DNA of 53,555 bases from CAZVRZ01 sp964629965 (GTDB lineage Bacteria > Chloroflexota > Anaerolineae > Anaerolineales > UBA4823). The position numbers were made by a program, and so were the translations under genes. Below are positions 8,677 to 16,513 of the stretch, piece after piece. Every line of letters begins with the position of its first letter. Within the stretch, counting starts at the first letter, position 1. The notes under the pieces were generated by a model. The model made no database searches. It had not been told where the DNA came from and saw only the letters and a program-made list of their open reading frames with translations. Location of the stretch: contig CAZVRZ010000016.1 of NCBI GenBank assembly GCA_964629965.1, forward strand, positions 1 to 53,555. The letters are read 5' to 3'.

Positions 8677-8718
8677 ACTGCCCCATTCTGATGGATGTTG
8701 ATGGGGCAGTTTTTTTTT
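8677..8718 (+). terminator. Rho-independent terminator
   Basis: A 10-bp perfect stem, ACTGCCCCAT (8677-8686) with ATGGGGCAGT (8701-8710), is followed by a run of Ts. It terminates the membrane-protein gene and overlaps the 3' end of the convergent regulator gene. Confidence 0.92.
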
Positions 8719-11700
8719 ATAACTGAGAAACTTGCCGCAGCAGGCGGATGACCTGGCGCGCCTGCGGGCGCGCCCCCAGTCGGCGCAGCAGGAGCAGGCT
8801 TTGCCAGCCGTGCGCCTGGGCAGCTTCCCGGTCTTGTTGGGCGCAGGCCACCTGGCACAATCCCTGGCGGATGAGCGCCTCGATATGCGGATCGCTGGTG
8901 TCCCGGCTGATCAGCAGGCCCTGTTTGAAGTACTCTTCGGCCGCGGTGTATTCCTTCAGAGTCAAGAAGGACTGGGCCAGGTTGTGGCAGGTGATGGCCA
9001 TGCCGCGCCGGTCGCCTATCCTGCGGCGCGCATCCAGGCTGCGGAAGAAGTGTTCGTTGGCCAGTGGCAGGTCGCCCAGCCGCTGGTAGACCAACCCCAG
9101 GATGTCGCAGGCATCGGCTTCGTTGCGTTGGTTGCCGTTTTGCCGGCACATAGCCAGGCTTTGCTCCAACAAAGGGATGGCCTCGGCAAATCGTTCCTGG
9201 GCGCGGGCCACGTTCGCCAGGCCTTGTAAACAGTCGCAGAGCACCTCGGCTGCCCCGGCCCGTTCCGCCAGGCGCTGGGCCTTCTGGTAAAGGGGCTGGG
9301 CTTCGGCCAGCCGGCCTTGCCGCCGCAGGGCGTAGGCCAGCCAGCGGTGGGCGCAGGCCACCTGTACGGGGAGGTTGGCGGCCTCGGCCAGGGCGATGGC
9401 AGATTGGGCGGCGTGCTCGGCAGCCAGGTAGTCGCCGGTTGCTTCGGCAAAGTGCGCCTGGCGCAGACTGATCTCCACCTGACGGCTCAAGATGTCCGTC
9501 CCAGCCCCGGTCAGCCCGGTCAGGCCTGCCAACTCGGCCAGGTTGTGCAAGATGGCGCCCTGCCTGGTGCGGTCGCCTTGCAAATCATATAACTTTTCCA
9601 GGCCGGCCAGCAGGTCGAATTCCAGGTCGGCGTAGGCGGCGCCGCGCAAATGCTGCTCGCTCAGGATTTGCAGGGCGCGCTGGTAATGCTCCATGGCCTG
9701 CTCACGGGCGTTCGCCGCTTGGGCTTGCTCGGCAGCCAGCTTCAGGTAGTGCAGCGCCTTGGGCCAATCCTGGGCGCGGTCGCAGTGGTGCGCCAGCAGA
9801 TCTACGAAGCGTCCAACATTACCCGCTTCGTGAGTTTCCAGTGCGGCTGCCAGGCGGGCGTGCACCAGGCGGCGCAGGTGCTTGGGCACGCTTTCATACA
9901 CCGCGGCGCGGATGGTGTCGTGCGCAAAGTCCAGCCGCGGTTCCATGGCGTGCTGCAGCATTTCGCCCACCTGGTAAACCAGGCGTTGTTCCAACCACTC
10001 GCCAACGGCCTGCTCCACCGTTTCAAACGGGCAGTCGCCTGCTTTTGCCAGCAGCCGGTGATTGAACGGCTGGCCGAAGAGAGCGGCCAGGGTGAGCAGG
10101 TAATAGCTGGTATCGTCCAGGCGCCGGACGCGGTGCAGGGTCACTTCGTAAGCGCGCTCCGAAAGCACCTCCGGCAGTTCCAACTCGCCGAGATCGAAAT
10201 CGGCCTGCGGGTCGCCCAATTTCTGCCAGATGCCGCGCTCGTGCAGGACCGAGACCAGCTCGGTCAATAAAAACGGGTTGCCTTCGCTTTTTTGGTACAG
10301 AGCCTGGCCCAGTTGGATGCGCAGGCGCTTGGTCGGAATGGCCTCCAGGCCCGGCGAGCTGCCGGCCGGGCTTTCGTCCAGCAGGGAGCCCGACAAAGAG
10401 ATGACGGCCTGTTCTGAGAGTGGTCTCAGCGCCAGGCGATGAACTTTGTGCTCGTCTTCCAGGGATTGGATGACCCGCATCAGGGGGTGATCGGGGGGCG
10501 TTTCTTCCAGGCGGTAAGATCCCACGAACCAACTGGGACGTTTTGCCAGGTGGCGGACAATGTAATGCAGCACATCCAGGGTGTCGGCGTCGGCCCACTG
10601 CAGATCGTCCAGGAACAGCACCACACCGTCCGGCCAGATCTGCTGGGCATAAGCGATCACCGCTTTGAGATCGAGCGGTTCCGAGATGGGAAAGTTGAGG
10701 ATCGTCCCCGGCGGCTGGCCGGCGATGTAATACCGCAGGGCATCGTTGATAGGCTGGTGGGGAATGGCGCGGTTGTATTCGTAACAGCGACCGGAGAGGA
10801 GCACACTGCCTTGCCGGTGGATCGGCTGCAGCACTTGCTGTACCAGGCGGGTCTTGCCCACGCCCGCTTCGCCGGCGACCAGGGTCAGGCCGCCTTCCCG
10901 GCGCCGGGTGGCGGCCCAGCGCTCCATCAGCCAGGCCAGCTCGGCCTCGCGTCCGGTGAAGGGCAGGCGTGGCTGTGGCTCGGCAGCCGTGTAGGGGTGC
11001 GCCGCCGGGCGCTGCTGGGCCTGCTTCAACTGCTTGTTGAGGTTAATGGTCTCGGCCGCGGGCGAGATGCCGTATTCATGCTGCAGGGCGGCGCGGTAGG
11101 TTTCAAACTGCTGAGCAGCCGCGCTGAGCTGGCCGTTCCAGGCGAGAAGCTGCATGCGCTGGCGCTGGGCTTCTTCGAGCCAGGGATCCAACTCCAGCAG
11201 GCGGGCGGAGGCTGCCAGCGCCTCGCGATAGCGGCCGCGCCTGCCATACTGTTCGGCAAGCAGATGCAGCAGGTCGGTTGCCAGGCTTTTCAGGCGGCTG
11301 TTTTCGCTTTGCATCCAGTTGTCAAAGGTGATGGCGTTGTGCACGCCAAAGCCTGCCAGGAAGTCGCCGCGGTAAAGGGCCGGGTTGTAGGGCGGCAGGG
11401 GCAGCTCGGGCGACGATTTGCGCTGCTCGGCCTCTGCGGCGGTCTTTTCGAGCAGTTCCACGTCCAGGCGGTAGGGTACCCGCTCGTTGAAAGCCAGCCT
11501 GTCGCGCTCGATGACCAGGGCGTTGGGCAGCAGATCGCGCAAATTGGCCAGCGCCTGGCGCAGGCTGATCCTGGCGGCTTCATCGGACGATTCGCCCCAT
11601 AGGAGCGTGGCCAACTCCAGGCGAGAGTGAGGCCCGCGGTTCATCACCAGGTAGCACAACAAGGCTTGCGCCTTGCTGGAGATAAAGCCGCTCAGCGGGG

Positions 11701-11758
11701 CGTCCTGAAAGGAGACCCGGAAAGCTCCCAGAAATGAAAACTCGATGCGATTGGGCAT
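8717..11758 (-). CDS. SARP-type regulator: winged helix, BTAD, AAA ATPase and TPR domains
   Basis: 1013 residues. Residues 1-100 are an OmpR-like winged helix without a receiver. About 105-245 is the bacterial transcriptional activation domain (YRGDFLAGF, TRYREAL-like repeats, LDPWLEEAQRQRM, YGISPAAET). Then comes an AAA/STAND ATPase with Walker A GEAGVGKT (about residue 296) and Walker B VVLFLDDLQWAD (about 379). The C-terminal 350 residues are TPR repeats (for example ALRRQGRLAEAQPLYQKA). This architecture is typical of large signal-gated activators of secondary metabolism or development. It is a single gene, with a candidate autoregulatory region upstream (11774-11820). The inducing signal is unknown. 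Confidence 0.9.
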   Translation of the reverse strand: MPNRIEFSFLGAFRVSFQDAPLSGFISSKAQALLCYLVMNRGPHSRLELATLLWGESSDEAARISLRQALANLRDLLPNALVIERDRLAFNERVPYRLDVELLEKTAAEAEQRKSSPELPLPPYNPALYRGDFLAGFGVHNAITFDNWMQSENSRLKSLATDLLHLLAEQYGRRGRYREALAASARLLELDPWLEEAQRQRMQLLAWNGQLSAAAQQFETYRAALQHEYGISPAAETINLNKQLKQAQQRPAAHPYTAAEPQPRLPFTGREAELAWLMERWAATRRREGGLTLVAGEAGVGKTRLVQQVLQPIHRQGSVLLSGRCYEYNRAIPHQPINDALRYYIAGQPPGTILNFPISEPLDLKAVIAYAQQIWPDGVVLFLDDLQWADADTLDVLHYIVRHLAKRPSWFVGSYRLEETPPDHPLMRVIQSLEDEHKVHRLALRPLSEQAVISLSGSLLDESPAGSSPGLEAIPTKRLRIQLGQALYQKSEGNPFLLTELVSVLHERGIWQKLGDPQADFDLGELELPEVLSERAYEVTLHRVRRLDDTSYYLLTLAALFGQPFNHRLLAKAGDCPFETVEQAVGEWLEQRLVYQVGEMLQHAMEPRLDFAHDTIRAAVYESVPKHLRRLVHARLAAALETHEAGNVGRFVDLLAHHCDRAQDWPKALHYLKLAAEQAQAANAREQAMEHYQRALQILSEQHLRGAAYADLEFDLLAGLEKLYDLQGDRTRQGAILHNLAELAGLTGLTGAGTDILSRQVEISLRQAHFAEATGDYLAAEHAAQSAIALAEAANLPVQVACAHRWLAYALRRQGRLAEAQPLYQKAQRLAERAGAAEVLCDCLQGLANVARAQERFAEAIPLLEQSLAMCRQNGNQRNEADACDILGLVYQRLGDLPLANEHFFRSLDARRRIGDRRGMAITCHNLAQSFLTLKEYTAAEEYFKQGLLISRDTSDPHIEALIRQGLCQVACAQQDREAAQAHGWQSLLLLRRLGARPQARQVIRLLRQVSQL

Positions 11759-11773
11759 AAATCGGCCTAAAAA

Positions 11774-11820
11774 TTAACGATCTCTTAACGCTGCCTGGCT
11801 ATACTTGGCCAAAGTATAAC
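11774..11820 (-). promoter_or_regulatory. Control region of the SARP-type gene: extended -10, inverted repeat and 11-bp-period direct repeats
   Basis: On the minus strand TGTTATACT (11820-11812) is an extended -10 box. It forms part of the inverted repeat TATACTT-ggcca-AAGTATA (11800-11818). Between it and the start codon TTAACG occurs twice, at 11774 and 11785, a period of 11 bp. SARP proteins are known to bind direct repeats spaced by about one helical turn. The rest of the intergenic space (11821-11985) shows no gene. Confidence 0.5.
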
Positions 11821-11985
11821 ATAATGATGACACTGCCGGCGGACTCGTGCATTTAGGGGATGCCGTCCACTTATGGGGATGTGCAGCACCACTGGCAGGC
11901 GGGACCAGGAATTATCCTGCCATAGGGGGAAACGTCTCGCCTGCCGGGGCTGCGTATGATTGTCCTTACATAGGTTTGTTTTCTC

Positions 11986-11994
11986 TGGTATAAT
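11986..11994 (+). promoter_or_regulatory. Extended -10 promoter of the CarD-like gene
   Basis: TGGTATAAT fits TG-n-TATAAT exactly. No good -35 hexamer is at the right distance, as is common for extended -10 promoters. Transcription would start near 12001, leaving a leader of about 105 nt. Confidence 0.55.
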
Positions 11995-12033
11995 ACTACC
12001 AATAACGAATACCAGACTCGCGATAGAATTGCC

Positions 12034-12069
12034 AGGCCGTATTCCGTATCGAATGGCGGCCTTTTTGTT
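12034..12069 (+). terminator. Terminator-like hairpin in the leader of the CarD-like gene (possible attenuator)
   Basis: AGGCCG (12034-12039) pairs with CGGCCT (12057-12062). An inner ATTC/GAAT stem extends it, and a T-rich tract follows directly. It lies about 35 nt into the predicted leader and about 40 nt before the start codon. No antiterminator or leader peptide was identified. Confidence 0.55.
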
Positions 12070-12105
12070 TAGTACGCTTGTCTCTATTCAGAAAGAGATT
12101 TTGAA

Positions 12106-12582
12106 ATGAACTTTCAAATTGGCGATAAAGTTATTCACTGCACCTACGGCTTGGGCGAGGTGGTGGATATCGAAGAAAAAATCATCGACGATCAGCCCAC
12201 TCGCTGTTACGTGGTGCGGGCGAATGATATGTTGATTTGGATCCCCATTAACGACTTACATACGACCAGCCTGCGCATTCCCACCCCGCCGGATGAATTT
12301 AACAAGGTGTTATCGATCTTGAACGATCCGGGCGAGAATCTGCCAGAAGACCGCACGCTGCGCAAGGATCAGCTCATCGCCCAGATGCGCGGCGGGCAGT
12401 TGGCGCCGATCTGTGAGGTGGTGCGCGACCTGACGCATTTCAAGCGCCAATTCCGCTTGAACGAGCAGGAAAAATCCATCCTGGATAAGGCGGTCAAATC
12501 GCTGCTGACCGAGTGGAGTTATGCCCAGGGTATTACCATTAACCAGGCGCAGCAGGCGATGTGGGACCGGTTGGGGACCTAG
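12106..12582 (+). CDS. CarD/CdnL-family RNA polymerase-binding transcription factor
   Basis: 158 residues. The N-terminal Tudor-like RNA polymerase interaction domain is clear: FQIGDKVIHCTYGLGEVVDIEEK with YVVRANDMLIWIPINDL. A helical C-terminal domain follows (residues about 75-158). The family binds the polymerase beta subunit and stabilises open complexes at rRNA and other promoters. The length matches the family. The terminator-like hairpin in the leader suggests control at transcription elongation. Confidence 0.88.
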   Translation: MNFQIGDKVIHCTYGLGEVVDIEEKIIDDQPTRCYVVRANDMLIWIPINDLHTTSLRIPTPPDEFNKVLSILNDPGENLPEDRTLRKDQLIAQMRGGQLAPICEVVRDLTHFKRQFRLNEQEKSILDKAVKSLLTEWSYAQGITINQAQQAMWDRLGT

Positions 12583-12611
12583 CAAGCCTCACGTTTTTCT
12601 AATTCTCTCGT

Positions 12612-12629
12612 CTATACCAAATCTATACC
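12612..12629 (+). promoter_or_regulatory. Pho-box-like direct repeat, site A
   Basis: CTATACC-AAAT-CTATACC: two identical 7-bp half sites separated by a 4-bp AT spacer, an 11-bp period. It lies about 20 bp ahead of a TACAAT -10-like hexamer (12650-12655) and 53 bp before the start of the carbohydrate-binding lipoprotein. The same arrangement recurs at 14568-14585 and 16294-16311. Confidence 0.65.
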
Positions 12630-12682
12630 CGATCATAACCTTTATTCTGTACAATCATCCCTGATAAAGAAAAGGAGATTGT

Positions 12683-14560
12683 ATGAAAAAGGTTATGATT
12701 TTTTTATTGGTTATGGTGTTGATCGTTTCGCTGGTGGCCTGCTCCGGCAATGACGGTGCGGCAGTCACCAGCGTTTCCGGCGCTGCGGTGCAACCGGCTG
12801 CCGGGGTGCAACCCACCTCTGCGGTCGCGGCCGTGACGCCTGCCGGCTCGGCTGCGCAGGCGCTGGCTGAGAACCAGCAAGTGCACGCACAGTCCGGAGA
12901 TTACGCTTGGGATAGCTCGGCGGTGGTATCGATCGCCCTGAACGGGGACTCGATCGCTGCGCAGGGCGCGGGCGTGTCGGTGGACGGCAGCCGGGTCACC
13001 ATCCGCGCGGCGGGTGTCTACAGCCTGAGCGGCTCGCTGGCTGATGGGCAGATCATCGTAGATACCCAGGACGAAGAGGTGGTACGGCTGATCTTGAACG
13101 GGGTAGATCTGCACTGCTCCAGCAGCTCCCCACTCTACGTAGCCAATGCCAAAGAAGTGGCCATTATGCTGGCGGATAACACCCAAAACGTGGTTACCGA
13201 TGGCAGCGCCTATGTCTTTGCCAATCCCGAAGAGGCTGAGCCCAACGCGGCCATTTTCAGCAAGGCTGACCTGACCATCTACGGCGGCGGCTCGCTGGCG
13301 GTGACTGGCAACTACAACGATGGCATCAGCAGCAAAGACGGCCTGCTGATCAACGGCGGGATGCTCACGGTCACTGCGGTGGATGATGGCATGCGGGGCA
13401 AGGATTACCTGGTGATCGAGAGCGGCCGCCTGACGGTGGACGCACAAGGTGACGGGTTGAAATCCGACAACGCCGAAGAGGCCGAGCGAGGCTATGTCTC
13501 GATCCAGGGCGGCGTGGTGCAGGTGACCTCCGGCGGGAACGCCATCCAGGCCGAGACGGATGTGCTGGTGACGGACGGCGAGATCACCCTGCAGGCGGGC
13601 GGGGGCAGCAGCCGGCAGCCCAGTACAGATATCTCCACCAAGGGCATCAGCGCAGTGGTCAACCTGAACATCGACGGTGGCACGCTCAGCATCGATGCCT
13701 CGGACGACGCCCTGCACTCGAATGGCAGCCTGGTGATCAACGGCGGGACCTTTTTGCTCGCCACCGGCGATGACGGCCTGCACTCCGACGCCACGTTGGA
13801 GATCAACGCGGGCGACATCCGGGTGACGAAGTCGTACGAGGGTATTGAAAGCGCCGTGATCACCATCAACAACGGCAGTATTCATGTGGTCTCCAGCGAC
13901 GACGGCATTAACGTGGCCTCTGGCAACGACGGCTCTGGCATGATGGGCCCGCGCGGCGGCCCGGGCGGCGGGGGTGACTGGGGCGGCTGGGGCAACGACC
14001 AGTTCACTTACAATGGGGATTACTACCTGTACGTCAATGGCGGCTATATCGCCGTGGACGCGGCCGGCGATGGGTTGGATATCAATGGTGCGATCGTCAT
14101 GACCGGCGGCGTGGTGTTGGTGAATGGGCCGGTAGAGAATATGAACGGGGCGCTGGATTTCGACGGCGGCTTCCAGATGACCGGTGGTTTCCTGGCGGCG
14201 GCGGGCAGCGCGGGCATGGCCCAGGCGCCCGGCTCCTACTCAGAACAAAACTCGGTGCTGGTTTATTTCAGTGCGGCGCAGCAGGCCGGCAGCCTGGTAC
14301 ACATCCAGAACAGCGCCGGGGAAGATATCCTGACCTTTGCGCCTACCAAGCGCTACCAGGCGCTGGTGCTGTCATCGCCGGCGCTCGTCAAGGGCCAAGC
14401 GTACACCATCTACACCGGCGGCAGTTCCAGCGGCGCGCTGAGCGACAGCCTGTACCAGGGCGGCAGCTATACGCCGGGCAGCGAATATGCCAGCTTCACG
14501 GTCGCCGGGGCGCTGACCACGGTTGGCAATGGCGGCGGGGGACGGCCGGGGCGGCCATGA
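12683..14560 (+). CDS. Cthe_2159/DUF4353-type carbohydrate-binding lipoprotein (beta-helix)
   Basis: 625 residues after AAAGGAG. The lipoprotein signal ends in LVAC (Cys about 20). The body is a right-handed beta-helix with recurring turns such as DGISSKDGLLINGG, DGMRGKDYLVIESG, DGLKSDNAEE, DALHSNGSLVINGG, DGLHSDATLEINAG and DGLDINGAIVMTGG. These are the hallmark of the Cthe_2159 family, known to bind plant polysaccharides and Ca2+. A Gly-rich loop lies near residues 410-435 and a Gly/Arg/Pro tail ends the protein. The gene is followed by VTC and DUF4956 genes, an association seen in many bacteria. A role in surface attachment or coat assembly is inferred. Confidence 0.88.
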   Translation: MKKVMIFLLVMVLIVSLVACSGNDGAAVTSVSGAAVQPAAGVQPTSAVAAVTPAGSAAQALAENQQVHAQSGDYAWDSSAVVSIALNGDSIAAQGAGVSVDGSRVTIRAAGVYSLSGSLADGQIIVDTQDEEVVRLILNGVDLHCSSSSPLYVANAKEVAIMLADNTQNVVTDGSAYVFANPEEAEPNAAIFSKADLTIYGGGSLAVTGNYNDGISSKDGLLINGGMLTVTAVDDGMRGKDYLVIESGRLTVDAQGDGLKSDNAEEAERGYVSIQGGVVQVTSGGNAIQAETDVLVTDGEITLQAGGGSSRQPSTDISTKGISAVVNLNIDGGTLSIDASDDALHSNGSLVINGGTFLLATGDDGLHSDATLEINAGDIRVTKSYEGIESAVITINNGSIHVVSSDDGINVASGNDGSGMMGPRGGPGGGGDWGGWGNDQFTYNGDYYLYVNGGYIAVDAAGDGLDINGAIVMTGGVVLVNGPVENMNGALDFDGGFQMTGGFLAAAGSAGMAQAPGSYSEQNSVLVYFSAAQQAGSLVHIQNSAGEDILTFAPTKRYQALVLSSPALVKGQAYTIYTGGSSSGALSDSLYQGGSYTPGSEYASFTVAGALTTVGNGGGGRPGRP

Positions 14561-14567
14561 GCGCAGC

Positions 14568-14585
14568 GTATACAAAAACTAAACC
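14568..14585 (+). promoter_or_regulatory. Pho-box-like direct repeat, site B
   Basis: GTATACA-AAAA-CTAAACC, 14 of 17 positions identical to site A over the shared core. It sits just after the lipoprotein stop and 115 bp before the VTC start. The downstream promoter is not obvious. Confidence 0.55.
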
Positions 14586-14624
14586 ACTCCGGGCCGTTGA
14601 GCAGATATCATCAGGATAGATCGA

Positions 14625-14677
14625 GGGCGAAGCTGGTTGCAGACCTCACAGGTGGAGTTTGCTGGACTGCTTCGCCC
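14625..14677. repeat. Inverted repeat upstream of the VTC gene
   Basis: GGGCGAAGC (14625-14633) and GCTTCGCCC (14669-14677) are perfect 9-bp complements separated by 35 nt, with a GCAG/CTGC pair inside. In RNA this would form a long stem close to the VTC ribosome site. It may be a structured leader or a REP-like element. Confidence 0.4.
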
Positions 14678-14699
14678 CAACTCAAACGGAGATACGACA

Positions 14700-15557
14700 A
14701 TGACAATGAAACACACATCATGGAATAGCCTTACTACCCAAGGTAAAACTCACTCGCTGCGCAGCGGGCCGGAAATGCAGTGGAATGCGGACCGGTACGC
14801 CTCCCGGCTGGCGACCCTGGCGCAGGGCTTTGAGCCGATCGGCTTGAAGGAGATGGAAGCGGCCGCGCTGCTAGACCGCACCGATACCAAGTTCGTGCTG
14901 ACCAGCGGGCAGCTGCAGGCCGCCCTGGCCGCGCTGCAGCCCGATTACCGTATGCTGGCGGTGAGTGGGCAGCGCCTGAACCATTATCGCACGCTGTACT
15001 TCGACACCCACGAGTTTGACCTCTACTTGCTGCATGTCAATGGGCGCGCCGAGCGCTACAAAGTGCGCAGCCGAGAATACACAGACTCTTGCCTGTCGTT
15101 TCTGGAAGTGAAGCACAAGACCTGCCGCGGGCGCACCATCAAAGAGCGCGTGCGCACCTCCCAGCCGATGACCTGGATGACGCCGGAAGCTGAAGACTGG
15201 CTGCAGAACGTGCTGCCTTACGAAGGCCGGGCGCTCGAGCCCAAGCTGTGGAACACCTTTACCCGCCTGACCCTGGTCAACCGGCGGCAGTGCGAGCGGG
15301 TGACGCTGGACGTGGACCTGTCCTTCTACGCCGGCGACCGGGTGACTTACCTGGACAGGCTGGCGATCGCCGAAGTGAAGCTGGAGGGGCCAGGCCATGC
15401 CTCGCCTTTCCTGGCGCAGATGCGCTCCCAGCGCATCCGGCCGAAGGGGTTCAGCAAGTACTGCATCGGCGTTTCACTGCTGTACGACCAGGTAAAAAAG
15501 AATTCCCTGAAACCCAAGCTGTTGTGGCTTGATAAGATCATGAGCGGAGCGATGTAA
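14700..15557 (+). CDS. VTC-domain polyphosphate polymerase
   Basis: 285 residues from ATG 14700, which has GGAG eight bases upstream; an upstream in-frame start at 14637 lacks a ribosome site. The triphosphate tunnel fold of VTC4-like proteins is seen in LLDRTDTKFVLT, YRTLYFDT, AERYKVRSREY, FLEVKHK, RTIKERV and AIAEVKLE, which supply the Arg/Lys/Glu tunnel residues. The family makes polyphosphate from ATP or transfers phosphate chains at the membrane. Only one base separates its stop from the DUF4956 start, so the two are translationally coupled. In related cassettes the membrane partner and Cthe_2159-type or CotH proteins accompany it. Confidence 0.9.
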   Translation: MTMKHTSWNSLTTQGKTHSLRSGPEMQWNADRYASRLATLAQGFEPIGLKEMEAAALLDRTDTKFVLTSGQLQAALAALQPDYRMLAVSGQRLNHYRTLYFDTHEFDLYLLHVNGRAERYKVRSREYTDSCLSFLEVKHKTCRGRTIKERVRTSQPMTWMTPEAEDWLQNVLPYEGRALEPKLWNTFTRLTLVNRRQCERVTLDVDLSFYAGDRVTYLDRLAIAEVKLEGPGHASPFLAQMRSQRIRPKGFSKYCIGVSLLYDQVKKNSLKPKLLWLDKIMSGAM

Positions 15558-15558
15558 G

Positions 15559-16200
15559 ATGAGTGACCTTGGCAATTTCTTGTTTAGTTTTGTTTTCAAT
15601 TTGCTGGTAGCCCTGGTGTTGGTGCGCTTTATCTATTACCCTTGCACCCGCAATAAGAGCTACGTGTTCACCTTCATGGCCTTCAACACGGTGATCTATT
15701 TTGTGTTGAGTTTCATGACCAGCATCGAGATCGGCGTGGGGGTGGGCTTTGGCCTGTTCGCCATCTTCTCGATCTTGCGCTACCGCACCGACCCTATCCC
15801 CATCCGGGAGATGACCTACCTGTTTATCATCGCCGCTCTGCCGGTGATGAACTCGGCCGGGGCCAACAGCGCCCTCTGGCCAAAGCTGATCGCCGCCAAC
15901 CTGGCCGTCCTGGCGATCATGTGGCTGCTGGAGCGCGGCTGGGGCTTCCAATACGAGGCTTCCAAGCGGGTGGTGTACGAGAAGATCGAGCTGATCCGCC
16001 CCGACCGGCGCGCCGAGCTGCTGGCCGACCTGGAAGAGCGCACCGGGCTGAAGATCAAGCGCGTGATCGTTGGTAAGGTGGACTTCATGCACGATACGGC
16101 CAATTTGAGGATCTATTACACCGATGCCGAGCAAGAAGGCTGGCTGAACGCCGATCCTGAGATGATCTTGCTCAGTAAGGATGATGACAATGGGTATTAA
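15559..16200 (+). CDS. DUF4956 membrane protein
   Basis: 213 residues. Membrane segments are at about 7-25, 34-52, 54-70, 85-102 and 108-125. The DUF4956 signature FGLFAIFSILRYRTDPIPIREMTYLF is followed by a cytoplasmic alpha/beta tail (KIELIRPDRRAELLADLEERTG) about 90 residues long. DUF4956 proteins occur beside VTC-type polymerases and are thought to be their membrane partner; the exact reaction is not known. It is coupled to the upstream gene. Confidence 0.9.
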   Translation: MSDLGNFLFSFVFNLLVALVLVRFIYYPCTRNKSYVFTFMAFNTVIYFVLSFMTSIEIGVGVGFGLFAIFSILRYRTDPIPIREMTYLFIIAALPVMNSAGANSALWPKLIAANLAVLAIMWLLERGWGFQYEASKRVVYEKIELIRPDRRAELLADLEERTGLKIKRVIVGKVDFMHDTANLRIYYTDAEQEGWLNADPEMILLSKDDDNGY

Positions 16201-16201
16201 T

Positions 16202-16290
16202 TTGTCATTGCGAAGCAATCTCCACCTGCCACGGAGGGAGCCTCTGAGTACAGCGGGGTTGCTTCGGCAAAGATCGCCTCGCAACGACAA
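16202..16290. repeat. Dispersed TTGTCATTGCGAAGCAA palindromic repeat, copy 2
   Basis: Nested inverted repeats: TTGTCATTGCGA (16202-16213) pairs with TCGCAACGACAA (16279-16290) with one mismatch, and CGAAGCAA pairs with TTGCTTCG (16259-16266). It is related to the copy at 2006. This non-coding stretch of about 310 bp (16201-16513) also holds site C, two hairpins and the response-regulator promoter; no gene was seen in it. Confidence 0.7.
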
Positions 16291-16293
16291 TTC

Positions 16294-16311
16294 GTATACT
16301 AAATCTAAACC
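16294..16311 (+). promoter_or_regulatory. Pho-box-like direct repeat, site C
   Basis: GTATACT-AAAT-CTAAACC matches site A at 15 of 17 core positions and site B at 15 of 17. It is 200 bp upstream of the response regulator and directly beside the dispersed repeat. Confidence 0.55.
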
Positions 16312-16366
16312 AGTACCAGGGACTTCCGTGGGAAAATATAAACAGATTGATAGAAGATTAGATGAC

Positions 16367-16483
16367 GGCAGGGGCGCTGAAACGGGCAGCGCTCCTGCCA
16401 ACAGAACGAGCAAGCGATGGTGTACGTGATTTCTCTCTCCTCCATACCAAGAAACAGGATGGGCCGGCAGCTCATCCTGTTTC
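16367..16483. other. Two strong hairpins between the DUF4956 and response-regulator genes
   Basis: The first is a 13-bp stem with one mismatch (16367-16379 with 16387-16399, arms beginning GGCAGGGGCGCTG). The second is an 11-bp perfect stem (GAAACAGGATG at 16451-16461 with 16473-16483) that can extend inward. Neither has a T tract, so they are not typical intrinsic terminators. They may still stop upstream transcription or insulate the next promoter. Confidence 0.5.
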
Positions 16484-16507
16484 CATAGTTATAACTGAGG
16501 ATATAAT
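16480..16507 (+). promoter_or_regulatory. Promoter of the two-component system, leaderless arrangement
   Basis: TTTCCA (16480-16485) and TATAAT (16502-16507) are 16 bp apart. The ATG at 16514 starts 7 bp after the -10 box, so the transcript would begin at or next to the start codon. No ribosome site precedes it. Confidence 0.6.
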
Positions 16508-16513
16508 TTACTT

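Noticed and set aside
16181..16429. 82-codon plus-strand ORF after DUF4956
   Set aside because: It runs through the dispersed palindrome and a hairpin, has no ribosome site and no coding character.
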